Position numbers and translations under genes: made by a program. A DNA stretch of 7,045 bases from an uncultured Candidatus Methylacidiphilales bacterium (GTDB taxonomy: Bacteria; Verrucomicrobiota; Verrucomicrobiia; Methylacidiphilales; CALFVM01), in the NCBI GenBank assembly GCA_937928665.1, contig CALFVM010000075.1:1-7045 (forward strand), given 5' to 3'. The first letter of the stretch is position 1. Each line of letters starts with the position of its first letter. A model generated the notes under the pieces. It was given only the letters and a program-made list of their open reading frames with translations. It made no database searches and was not told the origin of the DNA. Shown one piece after another: positions 1 through 6,623 of the stretch.

Positions 1-918
1 CATCGCTGGCTCGGCAAACGCCCGGCCCACACCGCAACTTTGGCGTATCTTGCCCCCCGCGGGACGGTCGCCGACACGCACGATCAGGACGCCTACCTGG
101 TCGGCATTCGCCAACAAGCCGCCCGTTTGGGCTATCAGGTCGATATTTTCGATCCAAAACACCATCCTGACGATCGGCATCTCTCCCAGGTTCTCTACAA
201 CCGGGGCATTCGTGGTGTGATTGTCGGACAAACAACCGTACTGGATCGTGCCCACCAACTCGATTGGGAAAAGTTCTGCATTGTTCAGGCCGGCCTCAAT
301 GTGGAGACCGAAATTCTCACGCTCGTTCGATGCGATCTTGATGCAGCGGTTCGGGGAGCCTTTCACCACGCGGTGCAAGCAGGTTATCGGTCAATCCTTT
401 TTCTCCTCATTGCCAATCGCGGTGCGGCTTCCGACCAGTTGTGCCTCCAAACTGCGGAACATTTGGCCGCTCATCCCCCGGAGGGAGTTCAGGTCCACCT
501 TGTTCCGGAGACCTGGGATCACATTTACCACAAACGAGAGATGCTTCTCAAAAGGACACGAAAAATCAGGCCCGACTGCGTGATCCAAATCACCTCCTAC
601 CTTTTTGACGAATGGTTACAATTCGGTGCCCGCATTCCTGAGGAATTCGCGGCCATTTGCCTCTTTACCCAAAGGACCAGTTCCTTCTATGCCGGCATGA
701 ACCTGCAAGCCGAGCGGGTTGGAGCCCTCGCCGTGGACATGCTCGACATCAAGCTCCGCCGCTACGAATACGGAATCCCCCCCACCCGGATTACCATAAT
801 GGTCGAGCCATCGTGGGTTCCCGGCCCGAGCCTTCCCAACCGGAACTCATCCACGGGGTCCAAGCCAGCGCATTCCAGCGCACCAGCCGGTCGCCGCGGC
901 GGTCGCCCGTCAAAATAA
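1..918 (+). CDS. LacI/GalR-family transcriptional regulator, 5' partial (effector-binding domain)
   Basis: The frame is open from the first base, giving 305 residues up to TAA at 916-918; the gene begins off the left edge. What is visible is the hinge exit and the whole periplasmic-binding-protein-like sensor domain. The first core strand is TLAYLAPRG, followed by an N-subdomain helix (YLVGIRQQAARLGYQVDIF) and the LSQVLYNRGIRGVIVG segment typical of LacI members. Near the C-terminus are RIPEEFAAICLF, the QAERVGALAVDML helix and VEPSWVPG, the usual last strand. The helix-turn-helix head (about 60 residues in this family) is missing only because of the window edge. After VPGPSLP comes a 20-odd residue basic, Ser/Pro-rich tail ending GGRPSK, which is not part of the normal fold and overlaps the phosphatase gene on the other strand. 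Members bind operator DNA and respond to a small ligand, often a sugar; neither ligand nor target can be told here. It is less GC-rich than the facing operon by eye. A link to that operon is unproven. Confidence 0.88.
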   Translation, partial: HRWLGKRPAHTATLAYLAPRGTVADTHDQDAYLVGIRQQAARLGYQVDIFDPKHHPDDRHLSQVLYNRGIRGVIVGQTTVLDRAHQLDWEKFCIVQAGLNVETEILTLVRCDLDAAVRGAFHHAVQAGYRSILFLLIANRGAASDQLCLQTAEHLAAHPPEGVQVHLVPETWDHIYHKREMLLKRTRKIRPDCVIQITSYLFDEWLQFGARIPEEFAAICLFTQRTSSFYAGMNLQAERVGALAVDMLDIKLRRYEYGIPPTRITIMVEPSWVPGPSLPNRNSSTGSKPAHSSAPAGRRGGRPSK

Positions 919-1447
919 ACTCGCCCCACGCCGCGTTATCCAACGTGGCAACCGGTGCCGCCAGTGCATCACTCTGCTTCTCCTCCGGTTTCCGCACCAA
1001 ATCATTCGCCAACCCATGCGCAGTCCCTCCGTGACAGACCGCCAGATAAAGCCCCGCAGGCAAACCCGCCGCATCGGCCATAAACTCCCGCACCCGCTCT
1101 GAAAACGGACGTTCCCACGCATCATGTCGGTCCGGATTTCCGTAGCGCGGAGTGGCTGGGTAAGGCAGGCAATGCTGGGCATACATGCCCCGGTCCCTGG
1201 CTTCAACCAAGCGACTGTCAAAGATAACCGCCCGTGCCTTCAACCCAGCCTCTTCAAACGTCTGACGTGTTCGCAACAAGGGACTGATAAACGCTCCGTC
1301 AAAAACCACCCCTTCCAGCCATCGCCCCAACACGCGTGCCTGTTCGATTCCCCGGGGCGTCAACGCGGGATCCATATCGAGTTCCAGCCCGACATTTCCC
1401 CGGCTTTCGGCGTGCCGCAACACAATCAATCGAACGCAATCTTTCAT
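791..1447 (-). CDS. Histidine phosphatase superfamily protein (phosphoglycerate-mutase-like)
   Basis: A protein of 218 residues. The N-terminal signature LIVLRHAESRGN carries Arg11-His12, the phosphate-accepting histidine of the RHG/RHA superfamily. SPLLRTRQT (residues 55-63) supplies the second phosphate-pocket arginine, Glu82 in RLVEARDRG fits the acid-residue segment, and AVCHGGTAHGL holds the second catalytic His139. All the core residues are therefore present and it should be an active phosphatase or mutase; the substrate is unknown. There is no signal peptide, so it is cytoplasmic. I chose ATG at 1447 because it overlaps the TGA of the upstream gene as ATGA and sits five codons before the first core strand. 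The frame stays open to ATGs at 1462 and 1528, but those would add a stretch that is antisense-free coding of the upstream gene's last membrane helix. It is the last operon gene. Its final 43 codons or so overlap the convergent regulator, and the last roughly 18 residues after TPWMSSG look like a non-conserved extension. Confidence 0.88.
   Translation of the reverse strand: MKDCVRLIVLRHAESRGNVGLELDMDPALTPRGIEQARVLGRWLEGVVFDGAFISPLLRTRQTFEEAGLKARAVIFDSRLVEARDRGMYAQHCLPYPATPRYGNPDRHDAWERPFSERVREFMADAAGLPAGLYLAVCHGGTAHGLANDLVRKPEEKQSDALAAPVATLDNAAWGEFILTGDRRGDRLVRWNALAWTPWMSSGWEGSGREPTMARPLW
1444..1447 (-). other. ATGA stop/start overlap, phosphotransferase fusion to phosphatase
   Basis: The TGA of the 1188-residue protein and the ATG of the phosphatase share bases, and no convincing Shine-Dalgarno precedes the ATG. 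This points to translational coupling, and fixes the phosphatase start in preference to the in-frame ATGs at 1462 and 1528. Confidence 0.88.
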
Positions 1448-4400
1448 GGCAAACCCAGCCATCGTTTGAACCCAAACATGGCCGGCAAATAACAGGCCAA
1501 GTAAACCGCCAGCCAGCCAAAACTCCACCCCCCAACTTCCACAAGCACCTTTCGCGCCGACGGAACCGGATAAACCGTCTCGACCGCCAAGACCGTTCCC
1601 CGCCCCTCCCGGCGCACCATCCGCCGGTAAGGATATTCGTCCGACGTTTGCGTCGTCACATCCGGAGCACTTCTGCGCCCCAGCACCACCGGAGCCTCCA
1701 CCACGTCATCGCCCGCCTCGACCGCCACACGCGCCCTTCCATTAAAGGTTTCAGGCGGACGCACCACCCAGACAAACGACACCGGAAATGTTCCTCGATC
1801 GAGAAATTCCTCCAAACTTCTCACGACATCCCCGGCACCATATCGAACGTCTGGCGACTCCAAGCCCGGAGGCAAGGACACCGATTCCGTCCGCCAACGT
1901 TCGCGCAACTCTTCCAGCACCTGTCGCACCGGCGGAACCTCCCGCACTTCGGGCGTTGGTTCCCCGGTGGTGAATCCCTCGGGTAACTTCAGCCGAACCG
2001 TTTCCGCCCGAGCCCCGTCCACCTCAGTCCGCACCTCAAAGGCGATGCCCGGCGGCGGACTCCACCTGTCCGGAGCAGCCCGTTCTGGCAGCCAAAGAAA
2101 CAAACCCAGCAACGGCCCAAGCAACAGACCCAGCGGCACCAAGGCCGAACCCAGCAAACGCCGGGTCCCAAGCCCTGCCTCCGCTGCATGCGCTGCCGCC
2201 TTATCCCCACCCGCTGCCGCCCGCTTCCGGTGCTTCTCCGCCCTTCGCGCCGCCTCACGCAACCGCGGCACATCCGTCAACACCGCCTGCACCCCTAGCA
2301 CCGCCCCCGCAGTCAACACCGCAATCGCCGCCACCCCACCGGCCATCCCCAACTCACGCAGAACCGGCCACAGCAAGAGATCCCCCAACCGCATCGCCGG
2401 ATAAGCCAGCCATTCCCCGGGGAGCACCCAACCCAACACAAGCACCACCACCCACCCCGCCGCTGCCCAACCTGCCCGCCGCTGCCAGCGCACCTCCCGA
2501 TCCGCTGGCGGCGGAATCGGCAGAACCCGCTCCTCATCCTCCAGCCCAACATCCGGCTTTGGATCGCGACCCTCCACCACCGTCCCCGAGTCCGCATCCA
2601 CCGTTAACCACGGCACCCCGAAAAACCTCCGACACGCCCCTTCCATCACCACCGCGGGCAATCCCATCTCCCGCGCCACCACTGCACCGTGCGACAACAT
2701 CCCACCCCGCTCCAAAACCAGGGCCGAAGCCCGGGCAAACAAAGGTGTCCAGGCCGTATCCGTGCTCGGACACACCAGAACGAATCCCGCAGGCGCATCC
2801 GCTCCGTCCTCCGGCCGCTCCAACACCAAGGCCGGTCCACCGGCCCGCCCGCGGGTCAGAGAACGCACACCCGGAGCCCCCTTGGCCCGTTTCCCGTTCT
2901 CCCATCCAACCAAACCCTCATGATCCAGAAATCCCGGTGGCTCCAGATCACCCCAGCTCCGCCACTCGCGTTCCCTGGCTTCCACCCCTCCACAATCCAC
3001 CCGCCCCGCCCTCATCGCTGCAAACAGGGTCTCCCGGTCCAGATAAAAAACCTGATCCCCAATCCCCAACCGTCGCCCCGCTTCCAGAGCCAACGTCCGC
3101 AGCAACCCGTGTCCCCGCATCAGCACCTCCTTTGCATCTTCCCGAAAAGGCAACAACGCCTGCACCTCCGCAAGCGTGGTCGCCACCTCTGACTTTGCCT
3201 CCCCTTCCACCTGCGATAACAACCTCTCCTCCAAGGCCCGCGCCTCTTCCACCCGGTGCCGGTGCCGCTCCCATACATCCCCACCCTCTGCCGCCGCCCG
3301 CGCTGCCTTTCGGGCTGCCTCCGGCTGCTCGCGCCAACGCGGCTCCGCCAAATCCATCTCCCCGGCTCCCCGGTCTCCGAACACTTTCATCCACTCCTCC
3401 TCCCGCATCCCGCCCCGACCCCACGCCTGCAGACCTGCCTGCAACTTCACGGCACTATCCCCCTCATGCGAAACTGAGAGCACCTCGATCAACCTCTCCG
3501 TGTCCTCGCGCCAAAAATGCCTGGCCAACACCTCCCGTAACCGTCCCAGTGCGCTCGCCAATACCAAAGTCGGCAAAAACGCCCGGGCTCCAAACTCATC
3601 CCAAACCCGCGTTTCCTGCTCTTGCCACAGCCTCACCCATTCCTCCCCATCTTCTGTCAGAGCACGGCCTTCTTCCGCCTCGCACCATCCCAAAAACTCC
3701 GGGAAATCCCTCCCCCTTAACTCATCCGGCAACGTCCGCGCCAACCTCTGACAACGCCGCCTCACCCGCTCGTGCAACGCCACCGCCTTCCGCCGCGCCC
3801 CCCATCCGCCCCTCGGCCGGGTTGGTGCGTCCTGGGCCGCACCCGGATCCCGCCGCAGCCGCTCCGAATCATATCCAAATCCGTGCCCCTCCTCCAACAT
3901 CTCCACCGCACGCTCCACATCCATGTAAATCCGACCCGCAATCAACCGCAGAAAACTCTCATCCCCCAGCCTTGCTGAAGGGGAGAATCCCGCCTCTCGC
4001 ACCATCGCGCCATAGCCGCCCCTGGCCGACATGAACCGTCGCATGACACTCCACGTCAAAGGCCGTGGCCTTGGCAACGTTTCCCCAAGATTGTGCCGCA
4101 CCCAGGGACCCTCTCCCTTGGCCAAAGCCTCGCGCAACTCCTTAACCACATGCCTCACCGTCACCGCCTGGCTCCCTCCCGAGGCCGTCACCGGTCGCAC
4201 CTGCAGCAGGAAACATTGACCTCCTTCATAGGCCCACTCCACATCCACTGGCCCATCCGCATCCTTCTCCAATCTCACCGCCCACCGCGCCACCTCCACC
4301 GCCTGAGCGTCAGTCAGCGAAACCTTTCTCCTCCTCCCCTCATCCAGCGGTTCCGGCTCTTTCCCCATCGCCTTCGGGTTGAACCACACGCACTTTTCAC

Positions 4401-5010
4401 CCGGAATCACCTCAACCCTCTCCCCATCTTTATCCACCCGAAACACATCCGGCTGGACCGCCCCCGAAACCACCGCCTCGCCCAGACCCCACGCCGACTC
4501 AATCACCACCACCCCCGCATCCCCGGTCCGTGGATCGAGCGAAAAAGCCACCCCAGCCACATCTGCCGCCACCATCTTCTGCACCAAAACCGCCATCGCA
4601 CTGTCCTCCGGCTCCAAGCCACGCTGTCGTAAATACGCCGTCGCCCGTTCGGAACCTGCCGCCGCCCGGCATTTCGCCACCGCCTCCACCACTTCTTCTT
4701 CCGTTCGTAAATTCAGAAACGTCTCATACTGCCCCGCCATCGAGGCATCTCCCGAATCCTCCGCCGTGGCCGAAGAACGAACCGCCACCGGAGGCGAGCC
4801 CATTTCCCGCCATGCCTCCGCAATCCACTCCTCCAGCTTCCCGTTCCATGCCTTGTCTGAAGCTGACCGACGAATCCCTTCTGTCGTCACGACAAAACCG
4901 TCCGGAACCGGATAACCACCCGCAATTAGTTGAGCCAACCGTGATGCCTTCCCCCCGGCTTCCTTCAGGATGGTGGCATCCCGCAAAGGGATAAGTTCCG
5001 GACGCTTCAT
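1444..5010 (-). CDS. Rifampin-phosphotransferase-like PEP/pyruvate-binding protein fused to an EMC3/TMCO1-like membrane module
   Basis: 1188 residues. Residues 1-275 form the ATP-grasp (PPDK/PEP-synthase N-terminal) domain: GGKAS with Lys21, VAVRSSATAED (Arg78), FSLDPRTG (156-163), ESAWGLGE (171-178), DVEWA (Glu258) and LQVRPVT (Gln270, Arg272). Residues 285-710 are a helical middle domain starting with NLGETLPRPRPLTWS and ending with GDQVFYLDRETL, as in rifampin phosphotransferases. Residues 722-815 are the swivelling phosphohistidine domain: TDTAWTPLF, then GGMLSHGAVVARE with His774. The PEP-synthase/PPDK TIM barrel is absent, so this should use ATP to phosphorylate some acceptor through His774 rather than make PEP. 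Residues 846-1188 are new relative to that family. I predict helices near 847-866, 886-910, 952-974 and 1162-1181, a basic cytoplasmic segment at 914-951 and an outside loop at 976-1162; the end, SFGWLAVYLACYLPAMFGF followed by KRWLGLP, resembles EMC3/DUF106. ATG at 5010 overlaps the previous stop as ATGA. Family to residue 815: confident. Membrane homology: tentative. Acceptor: unknown; rifampin resistance should not be assumed. Confidence 0.85.
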   Translation of the reverse strand: MKRPELIPLRDATILKEAGGKASRLAQLIAGGYPVPDGFVVTTEGIRRSASDKAWNGKLEEWIAEAWREMGSPPVAVRSSATAEDSGDASMAGQYETFLNLRTEEEVVEAVAKCRAAAGSERATAYLRQRGLEPEDSAMAVLVQKMVAADVAGVAFSLDPRTGDAGVVVIESAWGLGEAVVSGAVQPDVFRVDKDGERVEVIPGEKCVWFNPKAMGKEPEPLDEGRRRKVSLTDAQAVEVARWAVRLEKDADGPVDVEWAYEGGQCFLLQVRPVTASGGSQAVTVRHVVKELREALAKGEGPWVRHNLGETLPRPRPLTWSVMRRFMSARGGYGAMVREAGFSPSARLGDESFLRLIAGRIYMDVERAVEMLEEGHGFGYDSERLRRDPGAAQDAPTRPRGGWGARRKAVALHERVRRRCQRLARTLPDELRGRDFPEFLGWCEAEEGRALTEDGEEWVRLWQEQETRVWDEFGARAFLPTLVLASALGRLREVLARHFWREDTERLIEVLSVSHEGDSAVKLQAGLQAWGRGGMREEEWMKVFGDRGAGEMDLAEPRWREQPEAARKAARAAAEGGDVWERHRHRVEEARALEERLLSQVEGEAKSEVATTLAEVQALLPFREDAKEVLMRGHGLLRTLALEAGRRLGIGDQVFYLDRETLFAAMRAGRVDCGGVEAREREWRSWGDLEPPGFLDHEGLVGWENGKRAKGAPGVRSLTRGRAGGPALVLERPEDGADAPAGFVLVCPSTDTAWTPLFARASALVLERGGMLSHGAVVAREMGLPAVVMEGACRRFFGVPWLTVDADSGTVVEGRDPKPDVGLEDEERVLPIPPPADREVRWQRRAGWAAAGWVVVLVLGWVLPGEWLAYPAMRLGDLLLWPVLRELGMAGGVAAIAVLTAGAVLGVQAVLTDVPRLREAARRAEKHRKRAAAGGDKAAAHAAEAGLGTRRLLGSALVPLGLLLGPLLGLFLWLPERAAPDRWSPPPGIAFEVRTEVDGARAETVRLKLPEGFTTGEPTPEVREVPPVRQVLEELRERWRTESVSLPPGLESPDVRYGAGDVVRSLEEFLDRGTFPVSFVWVVRPPETFNGRARVAVEAGDDVVEAPVVLGRRSAPDVTTQTSDEYPYRRMVRREGRGTVLAVETVYPVPSARKVLVEVGGWSFGWLAVYLACYLPAMFGFKRWLGLP
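5007..5010 (-). other. ATGA stop/start overlap, PQQ-type gene to phosphotransferase fusion
   Basis: The minus strand reads ATGA. The TGA ends the propeller gene and the ATG starts the 1188-residue protein. Purines (AAAGGA) sit directly against the ATG, too close for an ideal ribosome site, so re-initiation by the ribosome ending the upstream gene is the likely mode. The same arrangement recurs at 6620-6623 and 1444-1447. Confidence 0.9.
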
Positions 5011-6509
5011 TCCTTTGCCCGGAACGCCCGCAACCCGCCCGTCTCACTCCCCACCACCACCCAGCCGTCCGCCACCGTCGGCCCGCTCAGACAAAGCCCG
5101 TTCGGCCCAGGCCGATCCGGATCATTGATGAAGTGCCGCTCCATCAGTGCGCCATCCGACGCCCGCAACACCGCCAGGTATCCGTCCCGGCTCACCGCAA
5201 AGATTCGGTCTCCGGCCAAAGCGGGATCGGCCAAAACCGGAGATCCCCGGTGCACCTCGGTCCGCCAAAGTTCCCGTCCCGTCGCGGGATCCAGGCCCAT
5301 CACTGATCCATCCGCCACCGGCACCACCATCAGCCCCTCCCTCACCGCAATCGCCCCCAACACCGCATCCGGCATCCGGACCATCCACCGCTGCCTGCCT
5401 GTTTCTGCCTCCAGTGCCATCACCATCCCGGCCGGGCGCGGGTCCCGGAAAACAAAATCCCCATTCCCGCCTCCGGCATAAACCAATCCCTGATGATAGG
5501 TCACCGCCCCGGTCACCGGATGAGGGGCCGGGGTCTTCCACACCCGGCGCGGCTTGCCTCCCGTATCCACTCTCAGTTGAAGTGCCGCCAAAGCGTTTCC
5601 ATTGAACCCGCTGCCGATAAACACCCGCTCACCCACAATCACCGGCGAACTCTCCGGATCATTCAAATCTTCCCGCCACAACACCTCCCCCGTGGCCACA
5701 TCCACCGCCAGCACATAACCCGGATGACCCGTCGGCCTCCGCGTCCTCGGATCCTCGATCGCCCCGCATCCCACCACCACCACTCCATCGGCAATCGCCG
5801 GTGAACTCTCAATGTGCAGTTCCGTCTTCACCGTCCACTTCAACTCCCCCGTGCGCGCATCCAAAGCAATCAATCGGCAATGCGTGCCCGGATGCAACCC
5901 CTGCCCGATCACCAAGGTCCCGCACGGCGACAAAGCCGGAGAGGAAAAGAAACCCTTGATGTCCTCCCCATCAATCTTGTCAAACGTCCACAACAACCGG
6001 CCCGTGGCCAGTTCCACCGCAAAAATACTCCCCAGATTCTCCGGCGGATCCAGCGTGCACGAAGCCCCATAGACCACCCCCCCACTCACCAGCGGACTCG
6101 AAAGAATCATCGCCTCACTATCCTCCACCAACTGCCCCGTTCCATCCCGATAGACCGGGTGGAACGTCCACGCCGGCGTGAGCCGCTCCGGCACTTTCCC
6201 TCCCGCATGGCCGGTTCGCGCCACGTCCTGCCTGAAAATCGCCGGATGCTCCGGAAACGTCCCCGCAAACCCGCTTGACTCCGCCACCAACCTCCCTGTC
6301 CCCTGTCCCTGCCGGATCATTTCCAGGGCGACCCGGGTCCAATCAATCTCTCCCGGCGTCGCCGCCACCCGACGCCCGCTCCCGCCTGTCTCCGGAGTCG
6401 GCCACCACATCACCAGTGCCGCCACCCCTGCCGCCAGGCCTAACACCGCCATCGGAATCCAGGGCCTTCTTCGGCAGGCCGCCCACAGTTCGCGCGGTTT
6501 CAATAACAA
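5007..6509 (-). CDS. Membrane-anchored PQQ-type beta-propeller repeat protein
   Basis: 500 residues from the TTG at 6509. A short basic N-terminus (KPRELWAACRRRP) precedes one membrane helix at about 17-36 (MAVLGLAAGVAALVMWW). This predicts a signal anchor with the rest in the periplasm. From about residue 90 (FRQDVARTG) there are repeated propeller blades with the W-docking pattern: FAVELATGRLLW (163-174), IALDARTGELKW (214-225), LAVDVATGEVLW (267-278), MALEAETGRQRW (364-375), MGLDPATGRELW (404-415), and a weaker last copy at 447-456. SSPA and SSPV turns recur between blades. Such propellers are usually binding or scaffold folds (BamB-like or dehydrogenase-like); I see no dehydrogenase cofactor evidence, so do not call it an enzyme. 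The start is uncertain. The frame remains open upstream to a TAG at 6525-6527, the next in-frame ATG is internal (6452), and the TTG lacks a good Shine-Dalgarno. It overlaps the next gene by ATGA, so it is probably co-translated with the phosphotransferase-membrane fusion. Confidence 0.85.
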   Translation of the reverse strand: MLLKPRELWAACRRRPWIPMAVLGLAAGVAALVMWWPTPETGGSGRRVAATPGEIDWTRVALEMIRQGQGTGRLVAESSGFAGTFPEHPAIFRQDVARTGHAGGKVPERLTPAWTFHPVYRDGTGQLVEDSEAMILSSPLVSGGVVYGASCTLDPPENLGSIFAVELATGRLLWTFDKIDGEDIKGFFSSPALSPCGTLVIGQGLHPGTHCRLIALDARTGELKWTVKTELHIESSPAIADGVVVVGCGAIEDPRTRRPTGHPGYVLAVDVATGEVLWREDLNDPESSPVIVGERVFIGSGFNGNALAALQLRVDTGGKPRRVWKTPAPHPVTGAVTYHQGLVYAGGGNGDFVFRDPRPAGMVMALEAETGRQRWMVRMPDAVLGAIAVREGLMVVPVADGSVMGLDPATGRELWRTEVHRGSPVLADPALAGDRIFAVSRDGYLAVLRASDGALMERHFINDPDRPGPNGLCLSGPTVADGWVVVGSETGGLRAFRAKE

Positions 6510-6524
6510 GGCAAAAAACGCCGC

Positions 6525-6527
6525 CTA
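6525..6527 (-). other. In-frame TAG codon separating the small ORF from the PQQ-type gene
   Basis: On the minus strand the context is GGA GCC TAG GCG GCG TTT TTT GCC TTG. The codons on both sides encode hydrophobic residues (AILGA before, AAFFALLL after), so reading through would yield one continuous hydrophobic segment running into KPRELWAACRRRP. The other stops that can be read in the window are TGA (three times) and TAA (twice). Whether this is a true stop is undecided. Confidence 0.6.
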
Positions 6528-6623
6528 GGCTCCCAGAATCGCCGGCAACAAGGCCGTTCCTGCCGTCGTGATGATCGGCACCACCGCCAGACCCGGCACC
6601 ATTCCTTCATCCCACCCGATCAT
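6525..6623 (-). CDS. Possible 32-residue hydrophobic membrane peptide, or N-terminus of the PQQ gene cut off by a TAG
   Basis: I translated this short frame by hand. It starts with ATG at 6623, overlapping the TGA of the FG-GAP gene as ATGA, and ends with TAG at 6525-6527. The peptide begins MIGWDEGMVPGLAVVP, runs on through an uncharged stretch (IITTAGTALLP) and ends AILGA. It would make one membrane helix with both acidic residues at the N-terminal end. The ATGA arrangement matches two other junctions of the operon, which supports real translation. It is also exactly in frame with the following PQQ gene: past the TAG come AAFFA and then the LLLKPRELW of that gene. Two readings fit. It may be a separate small membrane protein with a 15-nt gap before the TTG start of the next gene. 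Alternatively it is the first helix of a longer PQQ protein interrupted by a nonsense mutation, a sequence error or a recoded stop. I do not recognise a family. Confidence 0.5.
   Translation of the reverse strand: MIGWDEGMVPGLAVVPIITTAGTALLPAILGA

Noticed and set aside
40..918. Regulator start at the TTG at 40
   Set aside because: The frame is open to the window edge and the upstream residues (HRWLGKRPAHTAT) match the usual hinge exit, so the gene starts off the left edge.
780..960. Terminator hairpin between the convergent genes
   Set aside because: The stretch is coding on both strands, and I found no GC-rich inverted repeat followed by a T run in either direction.
1448..1528. Longer phosphatase start at 1528 adding an N-terminal hydrophobic segment that looks like a signal anchor
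   Set aside because: The extra codons lie over the last helix of the upstream gene in another frame, and the ATG at 1447 has the same ATGA coupling as other junctions and sits at the proper start of the fold.
2559..4034. Long plus-strand open frame of 491 codons
   Set aside because: It is antisense to the phosphotransferase gene, its translation is almost all Pro/Ala/Ser/Arg/His without any domain, and it results from the C-rich strand having few stops.
1444..5010. Calling the large protein PEP synthase (ppsA) or pyruvate phosphate dikinase (ppdK)
   Set aside because: The TIM-barrel PEP/pyruvate-binding domain that should follow the phosphohistidine domain is missing and is replaced by membrane helices.
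5007..6509. Calling the propeller gene a PQQ-dependent dehydrogenase or BamB
   Set aside because: Only generic blade motifs are visible; there is no evidence of the cofactor-binding residues, and the membrane anchor with this neighbourhood does not match the bamB locus.
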